NCBI RefSeq assembly: GCF_021155775.2
Contig: NC_060235.2
Span: 36,806,607-36,870,606, forward strand
DNA from: Neodiprion pinetum
Lineage: Eukaryota > Arthropoda > Insecta > Hymenoptera > Diprionidae
Direction: 5' to 3'
DNA length: 64,000 nucleotides
Position 1 is the stretch's first letter; each line of letters begins with the position of its first letter. The position numbers and the translations under genes were made by a program. Of this stretch, positions 17,203 through 29,487 are shown piece by piece. The notes beneath the pieces were generated by a model. That model made no database searches, was not told the DNA's origin, and saw only the letters and a program-made list of their open reading frames with translations.

Positions 17203-19053
17203 TGTTACGTGGGGGTGAGTGTGTACTGAGCGGTGGTAGTTTATGATTAATTGAATAATCTAGCTCCCACGTAACGACAATGAATAATAATTAAATCTAA
17301 GAAAAGACTTACCTTTCGGTAAGCCGGTAATTTGTAGGATCGTGTCGCTATAGACCTGTACAGGTCTGTGAGGTTTGTTTAAATAGTTGAGGCTATTTTA
17401 TAATAAAGAAAATGGGAAGAAGGTCGCTCAAAATAAATGTTTAAAAAGATTTAACTGGTAAAAGATGAAGTATATTCTGGTTCAATTTAGTTATTGAAAT
17501 ATCTGGTAACAATCGATGGTGATAATTATATATATGAGCCAAAAATAACAATTTATAAAGTTTCAAATTGAATAAAAAATCGCGTGTTATACTATTCTAG
17601 AAGATAATATTATTTGGTACCAGGAACATCTACTCTGAACGATGGTTATAACTAGCTGGTCGTGATAATTGTATTGTATCTCTCTTTTTAGATTATCTTA
17701 AATCGTTTAATATAATATATATATATTTAATATATATATTTAATCGTTTAGTCTTATTTGTTAATTCTTGGAAACAATAAGTGGAATTTAATTGGGGGTA
17801 GTGAAGCTAGCCACCAATTCTATGCTTGGTTTTTGTGAATTTACTGAAGTAGTTTTGATTATCAAGGTGAACAAGAATTCGTCTAATTTCGAAGATTAAC
17901 ACTCGGATTGACTTAGCTTTTTGGTGAATCGGTCGACGAGATTGAGAGCCGTCGGATCGTGTCGGTCTGCGTCGGTAGAATGCTGGACCAGGGGCCTCAC
18001 CTCAAATTTGGAAGAGTTGATGAATCGAATGATGTTGAACGTTGGTCACTTAGTCTTTGTGAATTTAGAATGATATCTTGTTATCGAAAGTTTGAAAGTG
18101 TCTGTTTGTGATTTTGATGATAAGTTAAAATTGATTGGAACGATTATTTATTAAAAATGATAGTGTAATTATTATTATTTTTACTTAAGATTACCTGATT
18201 CGCTTGAATCAGGGCCGAACTCAATTTTAACTAAGGGAAATGGAATATCATAAAAATGTCTATTCGCGAAATGACGAGATTTAGTAAAGAACAGAAAAGA
18301 TGGAAATGTAGAAGATAGTGAGTCTTTTGCAGCTAACAGAATAACTGAATGCTCGAATTTAACGAATTAGCGCGAGACTTTAGGCCGGTCACAACTAAGA
18401 TTTTCCAAACGCTACTCTTGCTCGAGAGGGCTAATCCGGGTTTACGTCCACGCACTTCGCGACTTGACAGACGAAAGACGCGGCTTCTTGGGCCCGAGGG
18501 TCCAAGGAGCTGCAGTTGTAATTAGTTACAACGGTAATTAGCCAATGAGGTGCGAGGGCGTCCTCCTGGCGCCCAAATCCACGTGGTCAGCGTTACTTCT
18601 CGCTCTTCGACGGTGTTCCGACGATTCTCAATCTCGTCGGTGACACATTGAAGATATGAACAAAATATATTTACATGCAATGTTCACACATTCATTCATA
18701 CATTCCAATAAGTAATCTATTTTAATTTGGTGGTTCTAAAGGTAGTGGTTTATCCTAGTTATTGATTATAATTTTAATTTAAAAAGAGGAATATTTCCAG
18801 GCTGAGCGCTACTGATACTAACTCAGCAGTCTCTCATCTCAGTTCTTGGTACCAGATAAATAGAATAAAGTTGAACCTTATACTAGGGATCATCGTTGGT
18901 CTCTACGTGACTTTTGCCAGGAGGGGTGGAACTCGCCGTTATTAGAATATGAGATTTTGATGAAATGATATCTGTGCAGTGAAGAAATTAAAGAAATGAA
19001 ATGAAATGGAATTTTGAAAAAGGTACGCCAAGGCAGTACGTCGGGGCGTAACA
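17203..19053 (-). mobile_element. Solo LTR of the same retrotransposon
   Basis: A third 1,851-bp copy of the LTR with TGTTACG...CGTAACA ends, no internal region, and CTTA on both sides (17199-17202 and 19054-19057). It lies at exactly the same base of the satellite monomer as the full element. Left and right flanking monomers carry the same variants as the flanks of the full element, which points to duplication of the occupied locus followed by LTR-LTR recombination and not to an independent insertion. Strand is given as for the full element. Confidence 0.95.
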
Positions 19054-22000
19054 CTTACTTTTTTCCTCATTTTTGGAGCCGAAAATTTTTGGTCTCGGAT
19101 CCGATTCAAATGACCTTCTCCTGGCTAACTGGACCCTCAGGAACTCAGAAAATGCAGCGAAAAGAGCGTAGGACCAACAGCAGAGAAAATACGATGCAAA
19201 GAGCACCAGAGAAAAAATGTCGAAAAATCAAGTTCTCGTTTTCAGGCTGTAACTTTTGTCCAGTTGCTCGGAGCGTATTCGGACTGCGCCCGATCGTTTT
19301 CTCTCGCAAAATTACGTCGGGATAGTGCCACGGAGAACTTATTCCAGCACTTTTCAAAATCGCGAAAATTTTCGCAAAAACTGCAAAGGGGTTAGCCTTA
19401 CTTTTTTCCTCATTTTTGGAGCCGAAAATTTTTGGTCTCGGATCCGATTCAAATGACCTTCTCCTGGCTAACTGGACCCTCAGGAACTCAGAAAATGCAG
19501 CGAAAAGAGCGTAGGACCAACAGCAGAGAAAATACGATGCAAAGAGCACCAGAGAAAAAATGTCGAAAAATCAAGTTCTCGTTTTCAGGCTGTAACTTTT
19601 GTCCAGTTGCTCGGAGCGTATTCGGACTGCGCCCGATCGTTTTCTCTCGCAAAATTACGTCGGGATAGTGCCACGGAGAACTTATTCCAGCACTTTTCAA
19701 AATCGCGAAAATTTTCGCAAAAAATGCAAAGGGGTTAGCCTTACTTTTTTCCTCATTTTTGGAGCCGAAAATTTTTGGTCTCGGATCCGATTCAAATGAC
19801 CTTCTCCTGGCTAACTGGACCCTCAGGAACTCAGAAAATGCAGCGAAAAGAGCGTAGGACCAACAGCAGAGAAAATACGATGCAAAGAGCACCAGAGAAA
19901 AAATGTCGAAAAATCAAGTTCTCGTTTTCAGGCTGTAACTTTTGTCCAGTTGCTCGGAGCGTATTCGGACTGCGCCCGATCGTTTTCTCTCGCAAAATTA
20001 CGTCGGGATAGTGCCACGGAGAACTTATTCCAGCACTTTTCAAAATCGCGAAAATTTTCGCAAAAACTGCAAAGGGGTTAGCCTTACTTTTTTCCTCATT
20101 TTTGGAGCCGAAAATTTTTGGTCTCGGATCCGATTCAAATGACCTTCTCCTGGCTAACTGGACCCTCAGGAACTCAGAAAATGCAGCGAAAAGAGCGTAG
20201 GACCAACAGCAGAGAAAATACGATGCAAAGAGCACCAGAGAAAAAATGTCGAAAAATCAAGTTCTCGTTTTCAGGCTGTAACTTTTGTCCAGTTGCTCGG
20301 AGCGTATTCGGACTGCGCCCGATCGTTTTCTCTCGCAAAATTACGTCGGGATAGTGCCACGGAGAACTTATTCCAGCACTTTTCAAAATCGCGAAAATTT
20401 TCGCAAAAAATGCAAAGGGGTTAGCCTTACTTTTTTCCTCATTTTTGGAGCCGAAAATTTTTGGTCTCGGATCCGATTCAAATGACCTTCTCCTGGCTAA
20501 CTGGACCCTCAGGAACTCAGAAAATGCAGCGAAAAGAGCGTAGGACCAACAGCAGAGAAAATACGATGCAAAGAGCACCAGAGAAAAAATGTCGAAAAAT
20601 CAAGTTCTCGTTTTCAGGCTGTAACTTTTGTCCAGTTGCTCGGAGCGTATTCGGACTGCGCCCGATCGTTTTCTCTCGCAAAATTACGTCGGGATAGTGC
20701 CACGGAGAACTTATTCCAGCACTTTTCAAAATCGCGAAAATTTTCGCAAAAAATGCAAAGGGGTTAGCCTTACTTTTTTCCTCATTTTTGGAGCCGAAAA
20801 TTTTTGGTCTCGGATCCGATTCAAATGACCTTCTCCTGGCTAACTGGACCCTCAGGAACTCAGAAAATGCAGCGAAAAGAGCGTAGGACCAACAGCAGAG
20901 AATATACGATGCAAAGAGCACCAGAGAAAAAATGTCGAAAAATCAAGTTCTCGTTTTCAGGCTGTAACTTTTGTCCAGTTGCTCGGAGCGTATTCGGACT
21001 GCGCCCGATCGTTTTCTCTCGCAAAATTACGTCGGGATAGTGCCACGGAGAACTTATTCCAGCACTTTCCAAAATCGCGAAAATTTTCGCAAAAAATGCA
21101 AAGGGGTTAGCCTTACTTTTTTCTTCATTTTTGGAGCCGAAAATTTTTGGTCTCGGATCCGATTCAAATGACCTTCTCCTGGCTAACTGGACCCTCAGGA
21201 ACTCAGAAAATGCAGCGAAAAGAGCGTAGGACCAACAGCAGAGAAAATACGATGCAAAGAGCACCAGAGAAAAAATGTCGAAAAATCAAGTTCTCGTTTT
21301 CAGGCTGTAACTTTTGTCCAGTTGCTCGGAGCGTATTCGGACTGCGCCCGATCGTTTTCTCTCGCAAAATTACGTCGGGATAGTGCCACGGAGAACTTAT
21401 TCCAGCACTTTTCAAAATCGCGAAAATTTTCGCAAAAAATGCAAAGGGGTTAGCCTTACTTTTTTCCTCATTTTTGGAGCCGAAAATTTTTGGTCTCGGA
21501 TCCGATTCAAATGACCTTCTCCTGGCTAACTGGACCCTCAGGAACTCAGAAAATGCAGCGAAAAGAGCGTAGGACCAACAGCAGAGAAAATACGATGCAA
21601 AGAGCACCAGAGAAAAAATGTCGAAAAATCAAGTTCTCGTTTTCAGGCTGTAACTTTTGTCCAGTTGCTCGGAGCGTATTCGGACTGCGCCCGATCGTTT
21701 TCTCTCGCAAAATTACGTCGGGATAGTGCCACGGAGAACTTATTCCAGCACTTTTCAAAATCGCGAAAATTTTCGCAAAAAATGCAAAGGGGTTAGCCTT
21801 ACTTTTTTCCTCATTTTTGGAGCCGAAAATTTTTGGTCTCGGATCCGATTCAAATGACCTTCTCCTGGCTAACTGGACCCTCAGGAACTCAGAAAATGCA
21901 GCGAAAAGAGCGTAGGACCAACAGCAGAGAAAATACGATGCAAAGAGCACCAGAGAAAAAATGTCGAAAAATCAAGTTCTCGTTTTCAGGCTGTAACTTT

Positions 22001-23848
22001 TGTCCAGTTGCTCGGAGCGTATTCGGACTGCGCTCGATCGTTTTCTCTCGCAAAATTATGTCGGAATTGTGCCACGGAGAACTTATTCCAGCACTTTTCA
22101 AAATCGCGAAAATTTTCGCAAAAAATGCAAAGGGGTTAGCCTTACTTTTTTCTTCATTTTTGGAGCCGAAAATTTTTGGTCTCAGATCCGATTCAAATGA
22201 CCTTCTCCTGGCTATCTGGACCCTCAGGAACTCAGAAAATGCAGCGAAAAGAGCGTAGGACCAACAGCAGAGAAAATACGATGCAAAGAGCACCAGAGAA
22301 AAAATGTCGAAAAATCAAGTTCTCGTTTTCAGGCTGTAACTTTTGTCCAGTTGCTCGGAGCGTATTCGGACTGCGCCCGATCGTTTTCTCTCGCAAAATT
22401 ACGTCGGGATAGTGCCACGGAGAACTTATTCCAGCACTTTTCAAAATCGCGAAAATTTTCGCAAAAAATGCAAAGGGGTTAGCCTTACTTTTTTCTTCAT
22501 TTTTGGAGCCGAAAATTTTTGGTCTCGGATCCGATTTAAATTACCTTCTCCTGGCTAACTGGACCCTCAGGAACTCAGAAAATGCAGCGAAAAGAGCGTA
22601 GGACCAACAGCAGAGAAAATACGATGCAAAGAGCACCAGAGAAAAAATGTCGAAAAATCAAGTTCTCGTTTTTAGGCTGTAACTTTTGTCCAGTTGCTCG
22701 GAGCGTATTCGGACTGCGCCCGATCGTTTTCTCTCGCAAAATTACGTCGGGATAGTGCCACGGAGAACTTATTCCAGCACTTTTCAAAATCGCGAAAATT
22801 TTCGCAAAAAATGCAAAGGGGTTAGCCTTACTTTTTTCTTCATTTTTGGAGCCGAAAATTTTTGGTCTCGGATCCGATTCAAATGACCTTCTCCTGGCTA
22901 ACTGGACCCTCAGGAACTTAGAAAATGCAGCGAAAAGAGCGTAGGACCAACAGCAGAGAAAATACGATGCAAAGAGCACCAGAGAAAAAATGTCGAAAAA
23001 TCAAGTTCTCGTTTTCAGGCTGTAACTTTTGTCCAGTTGCTCGGAGCGTATTCGGACTGCGCCCGATCGTTTTCTCTCGCAAAATTACGTCGGGATAGTG
23101 CCACGGAGAACTTATTCCAGCACTTTTCAAAATCGCGAAAATTTTCGCAAAAAATGCAAAGGGGTTAGCCTTACTTTTTTCCTCATTTTTGGAGCCGAAA
23201 ATTTTTGGTCTCGGATCCGATTCAAATGACCTTCTCCTGGCTAACTGGACCCTCAGGAACTCAGAAAATGCAGCGAAAAGAGCGTAGGACCAACAGCAGA
23301 GAAAATACGATGCAAAGAGCACCAGAGAAAAAATGTCGAAAAATCAAGTTCTCGTTTTCAGGCTGTAACTTTTGTCCAGTTGCTCGGAGCGTATTCGGAC
23401 TGCGCCCGATCGTTTTCTCTCGCAAAATTACGTCGGGATAGTGCCACGGAGAACTTATTCCAGCACTTTTCAAAATCGCGAAAATTTTCGCAAAAAATGC
23501 AAAGGGGTTAGCCTTACTTTTTTCCTCATTTTTGGAGCCGAAAATTTTTGGTCTCGGATCCGATTCAAATGACCTTCTCCTGGCTAACTGGACCCTCAGG
23601 AACTCAGAAAATGCAGCGAAAAGAGCGTAGGACCAACAGCAGAGAAAATACGATGCAAAGAGCACCAGAGAAAAAATGTCGAAAAATCAAGTTCTCGTTT
23701 TCAGGCTGTAACTTTTGTCCAGTTGCTCGGAGCGTATTCGGACTGCGCTCGATCGTTTTCTCTCGCAAAATTATGTCGGAATTGTGCCACGGAGAATTTA
23801 TTCCAGCACTTTTCAAAATCGCGAAAATTTTCGCAAAAAATGCAAAGG
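19054..23848. repeat. 343-bp satellite array, right segment
   Basis: 4,795 bp, about 14 monomers. The first six match the six after 14454 variant for variant. From 21918 the array resembles the first 1.3 kb of the window, including the rarer CTCGATCG/TTATGTCGGAATTG monomer at 22031 and the ATTTAAATTACC variant near 22532. The array ends after GCAAAGG at 23848 within a monomer. Confidence 0.96.
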
Positions 23849-24500
23849 TTACCTTTTTGCCTATTTTTTGACCAATAACTCTTTGTTTCAGATTCGATTT
23901 GTAGGACCTTTTTCTAACTCATATAACCTCAAGAAACTCAGTAAGTACATCCAGACTATCATCGGAGCAAGTAATGGGGAAATTCAACGGAAATCCATCG
24001 TTTTTCGACCGTTATTTCCGATTCATCGATTGCAGTAGATCAGATTCACCGCAATCGTTTTTTCGCATAAAAACATCTGGATGTATCGTAGTCTCCAGGA
24101 AATCTGATTCGAATGTGTTACGAAATCAATGCAAGTTTTATAGTGGAAAACACGTAAACGGTTATTCTTAGTTTTCTTGGGATTGTAATGGAGGCCAAAA
24201 TTTGTTCATGCATCAAGAACATCCATTAGAAATCGTGATTCGCTCATCGAGTTTCACAAGAACTTGGAAATGAATTTATCTGCGTCCACGTCCGTTGCTT
24301 GCAGCAATTCGTAATTTGTTCCAATAAGTATTTCCTCAAAAATCTCCCTCAGCTCAGCGTTTTAACCGAATAATCCTCTAGTTCAACACCGCAATGTTGA
24401 AGTTTTCTTTCGATACGCAAGACGTCACAACTATTAGTTTTGTACGAAGCTTGACACACCATTCGACCGATTCAGCTTCTCCACTCTATCCAGTATAACA
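23849..24500. repeat. Decayed satellite monomers at the array edge
   Basis: Sequence after 23848 still follows the monomer order at low identity: GATTCGATTTGTAGGACC (against GATCCGATTCAAATGACC), CCTCAAGAAACTCAG (against CCCTCAGGAACTCAG), and GCAATCGTTTTTTCGC (against CGATCGTTTTCTCTCGC). A second round starts near 24165 with GGAGGCCAAAATTTGTTC (against GGAGCCGAAAATTTTTGGTC). About two degenerate monomers can be followed; the right limit is approximate. No gene is seen here. Confidence 0.6.
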
Positions 24501-24623
24501 TACGTATTCAGATCAATCTGTACCCTATGACCTGCAGGCTTAAATACTAAGTATATCACAAATTAAAACTATAAATCACCTCGTAGATAATACCAAGTAT
24601 TACGGGGTTTGCCAATAGTTCAA

Positions 24624-24629
24624 TTTATT
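24624..24629 (-). terminator. Polyadenylation signal AATAAA
   Basis: AATAAA on the minus strand, about 70 nt downstream of the stop codon of the cuticle gene at 24699. It is the first canonical signal in that direction. Confidence 0.6.
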
Positions 24630-24698
24630 CATAAAACAGTCATAAAAAAAAGATTGATTCTTCACTCGATCTCGGGCCAGCGTCTTCTATCCTCCTCT

Positions 24699-25442
24699 TT
24701 ACCAGGCGGCGAGGGGGGCGGCGTAAGCGTAATGTCCGGCGTATCCAAGACGAGCCTTGGCCTCGGCGTGAGCGGCGAAGTGAGCAGCCTTGGCGACGGC
24801 AACCTCGGGGGTGTCGACAACACGTCCGTCCAAACTAAGGGGGGCACCATAGGCGACTCTGGGAGCGTACGCACCGTAGGCAGAGACGACGGGGGCGACA
24901 CCTGAGTAGACCTTGCCGTAGGCGAGAGCGGGTGCCGTGTAGGGAGATACGACGGCTGGTGCGGCGTAAGCCGAGTAAGCCGAGTAAGCCGAGTAAGCCG
25001 GGTAAGCCGAGTAGGCAGGCACGACACCGGCGGCGTAGTTCTTGGAAGCCTCACGGGCAAGGGTCACTCGCTCGTTCACCTGGGCCGCTGCGTGTTCCGC
25101 CTTGGCGTGAGCGACCTCGGGGGTGTCGACGACGCGGCCGTCGGGTCCGGTCGGGGCACCGGCCACGAGGTGAGCGTAGGCCAGAGGAGCCACGTAGGCG
25201 CCGTGAGCAACTCCGTGGACGAGGCCACCGGGCTTGGCGAGAGCCACAGCGACAAGGGCGGAGAAGACGATCTGGAAAGCAAGTCAAGGGGTTAGATCAC
25301 CTTCGAGAGCGACTGACGACGTAGCCGTTGTGTGATTGATGAACCCTGAGACGGAAAGCTCAATGTTCGAAGGATGAGAGACTCTTTGGCTAAATCGAAC
25401 CTCGCGGATCGTGCGAATCAATTTACTTACGAAGCACTTCAT
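24699..25442 (-). CDS. Small cuticle protein with doubled DTPEV motif (two exons)
   Basis: CDS join of 25442-25431 (ATG AAG TGC TTC, then donor GTAAGT) and 25271-24699, with a 159-nt phase-0 intron whose acceptor is CTTTCCAG. The product has 194 residues and should be a secreted structural component of the cuticle. Residues 1-16 form a signal peptide (MKCF joined to IVFSALVAVALA, cleavage before KPGG). Two copies of GRVVDTPEVAxAKAxHxAA follow, of the kind known as the 18-residue motif of insect cuticle proteins, separated by Ala/Tyr/Pro-rich repeats of the YSAY type. There is no RR chitin-binding consensus. It is divergent from the paralogue at 27298. The exact family name is uncertain. Confidence 0.9.
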
Positions 25443-25531
25443 GATGAGTGTTAGATTTGGTATTAGCGCTACTGGGAAATGACCAGGACTCGCTAGTTGG
25501 GCGTGTTGTGTCGAGATAATCGTTCGGGCGG

Positions 25532-25539
25532 TTTATATA
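25532..25539 (-). promoter_or_regulatory. TATA box of the minus-strand cuticle gene
   Basis: TATATAAA on the minus strand, 90 nt upstream of the ATG at 25442. The same octamer stands 84-97 nt before the ATGs of the other two intact cuticle genes. Transcription would start about 30 nt downstream, near 25505. Confidence 0.75.
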
Positions 25540-27206
25540 GGTGGCCCGGTTCCTGGCATTGGAATCATTCGGGTTTCGGCGCATGATGGTGGTGGGGAAT
25601 CGAGGTAACCCACTCTCATTGTGATCCTGGTGTTTCGACGACAATTGGCGAACGTGTGAGAGGAAGAGGGAACGTACGTGTAGGTTGTCGTGTTCCTGCA
25701 AGATACACACACACAATCGTCGGTGGTGCGGCAGTTCACCTGTCGTGGCAGTGATTAGTTGGATCAGGAAAAAAATTCCGCCTTTCGGCACGTGCTCGTG
25801 TGATGGATCTACACACGTAAACGAAGCTTGAGTAAATTGCTGTAATCTAATAAGTAGGTACGTTCTGGTTCTTGTTCGGCAATTAGTCATAATAATGCTT
25901 CTAATAGTCCATGATACAATTTTTATTCAACGATTAGATACGGTCCCCGAATACCTCGTCTTCTCTTTCTTCAACTGCAAAGCTCTTGGTAGAAGCGGAA
26001 CCAGCTTCTTCCTTGTTGAACAAACAGGTTCGAGATTTTTCATTCCGCGCCGAGGGCAAGAATGCCGGCAGGTCCGCCGATAGGATCTATGGAGTCACGA
26101 TTGATTCGCGGTAATTTTAGTTCACCGTATGCCAGAAACGGTGAACCGCTTGTTTCGTAATAAATTTTTTTTTCTGTCCCTTTTCGGTCAAGAAAGAATA
26201 CGGTTCGTTGCTGTGATGAATCGTTAGCTGGTTGCTGGATTCGAATTTAGTTCACGTAGAAGCCAATGTAAAGGTGTGGTGACTTTGACTTTTTCAAACT
26301 GATCTATAATAGAAATCCAGAAATGGAAACCTGGCCTGGCAAAATTTCTGCCGATCAAACCGCCCGACCGCATGATTTGCATTCGCTTTTTATCGCTAGT
26401 GAATAAATTCAATCAAGTCCAAGGCGAGTTCCTGGTCGTTAAAGAAATGAAATACAAGCAGCCGACAATTCCTGATCAACAAACAGGCCCTTTTCAAGTC
26501 TGACGCGATATCGCGTCGAATCCTATTCTATGCGAAATGTACCTACACGATGTCTCGGGCACCAATTGCCGAGGATCTCAAGTTGCATGATCTCTTAAAT
26601 TTCGCACGCAATATTCGTCAGATAACTGACCCAATTTCGCAACGAAGGTCGCATAAAAATTTCGTATTTCTAAACTGCGTGTATAATCTCAAGAGCACGC
26701 TTTTGAATTGCAATTGGAATTTCGCCGTTGTAGTTTAACCTGTCTTACAAGCTGCTAGACATGAATGGGCAGAATTTAGTTTGTGAACATCATGATCCCG
26801 TTTAATTTACAGCTCAACAATACCAACCGATCACCGTTGCAAAAACGCTGACGTGGTCAACCGAAAAACCATCTTAAAATCTGCACAGTTTTCGGCGGAT
26901 CAAAAATTCGTAGCGAATTTCGTAACCACACCTTGAAATTGGCCGAGAAAGTGCCACGAAATTTCGAACAACTTGATCGATCGGTGGTCGATAATTACGC
27001 AATATCGGAGCTCGACAAGGATACCGGGTTACCGGGACTGCCATGAGGCCACCAAATCCTAGGCAGACAGTAACATGGTGTATATAGGTCTTTTGTTAAC
27101 GGGAAGCTCCCGCACACCAGATTTGTGAACCTCGCTCAATGTCAGGGAGCGTCAAAGGCGTGGTCCCCACCGAATCACGAGCGTTTTCATCCAGCTGACC
27201 ACCTAC
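25540..27206. other. Intergenic region between divergent cuticle genes
   Basis: 1.67 kb between the two TATA boxes. Open frames here are short and unlike any protein I recognise. It probably holds shared or separate cis-regulatory elements for co-expressed cuticle genes, but I cannot name a binding site. Confidence 0.5.
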
Positions 27207-27214
27207 TATATAAA
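27207..27214 (+). promoter_or_regulatory. TATA box of the plus-strand DTPEV cuticle gene
   Basis: TATATAAA, 84 nt upstream of the ATG at 27298, with about 50 nt of 5' UTR expected. Same octamer and spacing class as the other cuticle genes in the cluster. Confidence 0.78.
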
Positions 27215-27297
27215 CCTGAAATCACGCCGTACTGGCATAACTCAATCGACAATTACAGCGAGTACTGGTCTACCAGCAGCGCTAATTCTCAATCATC

Positions 27298-28202
27298 ATG
27301 AAATTCTTCGTAAGTACTTGTTCAAAAGTTTCGATACGCAACAGTTTTCTCAAGATTAAACCGACTTTTGACCGATTATAATCAACAGGGACCCTAATTT
27401 TCAAGACATATTTTTTATCTAATCGTGTACATGAATCCTGTGAAAAGGATCCTTTTAAGCTGTCTTGTTTACAAATAGTCGATCTAATCGAGATGACATA
27501 GACCAGTGTTTGAATTTATAGACAGAAAGTGAACCAGAACCTCAGAGAGGAAGTAATTAGGGGAAGGTCCGTCAAGCCGACTCTTTGGCTTCGAGTTAAG
27601 CGCACAAACTCCACTCTCACCCTTGGTTATTTTTTCAGATCGTTCTCTCCGCTCTGGCCGCCGTCGCCCTGGCGAAGCCCAGCCTGCCTCTGGGCTACGT
27701 TCACGTTCTTCCAGGCGCCCCGACCGGCCCGGATGGCCGCGTCGTCGACACCCCCGAGGTCGCCTACGCTAAGGCGGAGCACGCAGCCGCTCACATAAAC
27801 GAGAAGGTGACCCTCGCCAACGAAGCCGTCAAGTCCGCTGACGTCGTCGCCGTCGCTGCTCCCGGCGTCGTTTCCGCTTACTCCGCGCCCGCCTTGGTTT
27901 CCGCTTACCCTGCCCCCGTCGGTTTCTACCGATACGCTCACGGAGCCCCCGTCGGCGTTGACGGCCGCGTCGTCGACACCCCCGAGGTTGCTCACGCCAA
28001 GGTCGAGCACGCCGCTGCCCACATCAACGAGAAGGTGACCCTTGCCAATGAGGCCGCCAAGAACTACGCCGCTCACGCCGCCCACGCCGTCGTCTCGGCA
28101 TACTCGGCACCCCTGGTTTCCGCCTATTCCGCACCCGCCGTCGTCTCCGCGTACCCTCACGGACTCGTCCGCAGCGTCGTACCCGCCGTCTCCGTGTGGT
28201 AA
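27298..28202 (+). CDS. Small cuticle protein with doubled DTPEV motif (two exons)
   Basis: CDS join of 27298-27309 (ATG AAA TTC TTC, donor GTAAGT) and 27639-28202 (acceptor TTTTTTCAG), with a 329-nt phase-0 intron. The product has 191 residues. The signal peptide is MKFF plus IVLSALAAVALA, followed by KPSLPLGYVHV. Two motif units GRVVDTPEVAYAKAEHAAA and GRVVDTPEVAHAKVEHAAA are each followed by HINEKVTLANEA, with Ala/Val/Ser/Tyr-Pro repeats (VVSAYSAP) between and after; it ends SVVPAVSVW. It is a clear paralogue of the minus-strand gene at 24699 and the source of the pseudogene at 29488. Predicted to be a secreted structural cuticle protein without an RR domain. Confidence 0.92.
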
Positions 28203-28333
28203 TCGGGCACCGATTATCGCCGATGCGTATTACGATCGAAGAACCTACCGGGCGCTGGTCGCCGCAATCGTGTATAAATGTATTTACTCACAATTAGAAT
28301 TTTTTATCCAATCATATCCTATCGTTCAGATGC

Positions 28334-28339
28334 AATAAA
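28334..28339 (+). terminator. Polyadenylation signal AATAAA
   Basis: AATAAA 132 nt after the stop codon of the cuticle gene at 27298-28202. Confidence 0.65.
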
Positions 28340-28630
28340 CTACATCATAAATCAAACTTACCGATGTGTGATCTGCTTATTTCAGAAATACCTCGATATG
28401 TAGCTCGAGGACCTTAAGCTTTGTCGTCTTATAACAACTAAGATATAGTTTAACCAAGGCTCGTGCATTTGTCATTTGAATTTTTGACGTATATAATTAC
28501 CTACTACTCGAATTGATGTCTTACATCGAGGTGAACAGATTTTTGGATCGATTTTTTAAGTCGAGACATCAGCGAGTTGGAAATGATGTATTCAGAGCAA
28601 CAGGTCGTGGTTTTGCCAATTTTTAAAAAC

Positions 28631-28948
28631 TTAATCTATTAATGTACGGTTTGGCAAGCAATCAGCAATCACTTGCCAAACATTGTCATTTTTCAAAGCC
28701 GTTCTAATGAACTGCGAAAGGTGATCCTTACGTAAGCGAATTACGTCTTTTATTTTCAGTCGAATCCCATTTACAGAGCGGTTTTCTCTGCTTCGAGACG
28801 GTGCAACGAATTCACAGGTAACAACTACTTGAATCAGGAGATGCGATAATGACTGTAAGCCTGCGCAGTCGTTCGCTTCAAGCAATTTTAAAATGACGTG
28901 TGATGCTCGGGCATATGCATATTCCATCCATGCGATATCCTCGTCCAT
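28631..28948 (-). CDS. Unrecognised 105-codon open frame, possibly a gene fragment
   Basis: It reads MDEDIAWMEYAYARASHV... and ends ...DCLPNRTLID. The composition looks like an ordinary helical soluble protein and not simple sequence, and the frame stays open about 12 codons upstream of the ATG (ending ...DVQFAL) before a TAA. No signal peptide, membrane segment or known motif is visible, and I see no acceptor at the 5' side. It could be a decayed gene fragment or a lineage-specific short gene. I do not recognise the family. Confidence 0.25.
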   Translation of the reverse strand: MDEDIAWMEYAYARASHVILKLLEANDCAGLQSLSHLLIQVVVTCEFVAPSRSRENRSVNGIRLKIKDVIRLRKDHLSQFIRTALKNDNVWQVIADCLPNRTLID

Positions 28949-29487
28949 GAGAGCAAATTGTACATCAATAGTATATTCATAAATTTAAATGAGTAAGCAA
29001 ACAGTCAATCTCTACAGACGATTCAATATTCTAGTTGCTATAAATATAGTATTTAATTACATACCTGATTCTCCAACAGCTGATATATTTCCAGCGTTTT
29101 CTTAAACCGGATTATCCTCTTCACACACGACTAGGGAATATATTTAATAAATAATTGCTGCCAACATTCGCCATACACGATAGGATAGGTCTCCAGGAGG
29201 TGCAATGCCTGTGCGGGGCAAGGAGGGGGAGATGGATCAATGACCATCATCATGCGTTTGCAGCCGTCTTAAAATTATCAACAGAAACACCCGCACTCGC
29301 ACGAGGGACAAGCAAAACTGCGGAAAATCTTATCCGTGTACCTACAGCTGGACTGAGTTCAAGTCTCAGCTCGACGATTTGGCGCTTGAACGACGCGACA
29401 GGTCATACAATTTTTGCAAATTGCCGCTCAAGTCCTCCTCGACAGGCCGGGGATTTGAACTCAAGTCCTCCTATTCCGCAGCCTCGC

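Noticed and set aside
24662..25060. 132-codon and other Pro/Thr/Arg-rich frames overlapping the minus-strand cuticle gene, and the 177-codon antisense frame at 27627-28160
   Set aside because: Frame-shadow translations of GC-rich Ala/Val/Tyr repeats. The chosen frames have a signal peptide, splice sites and repeated motifs.
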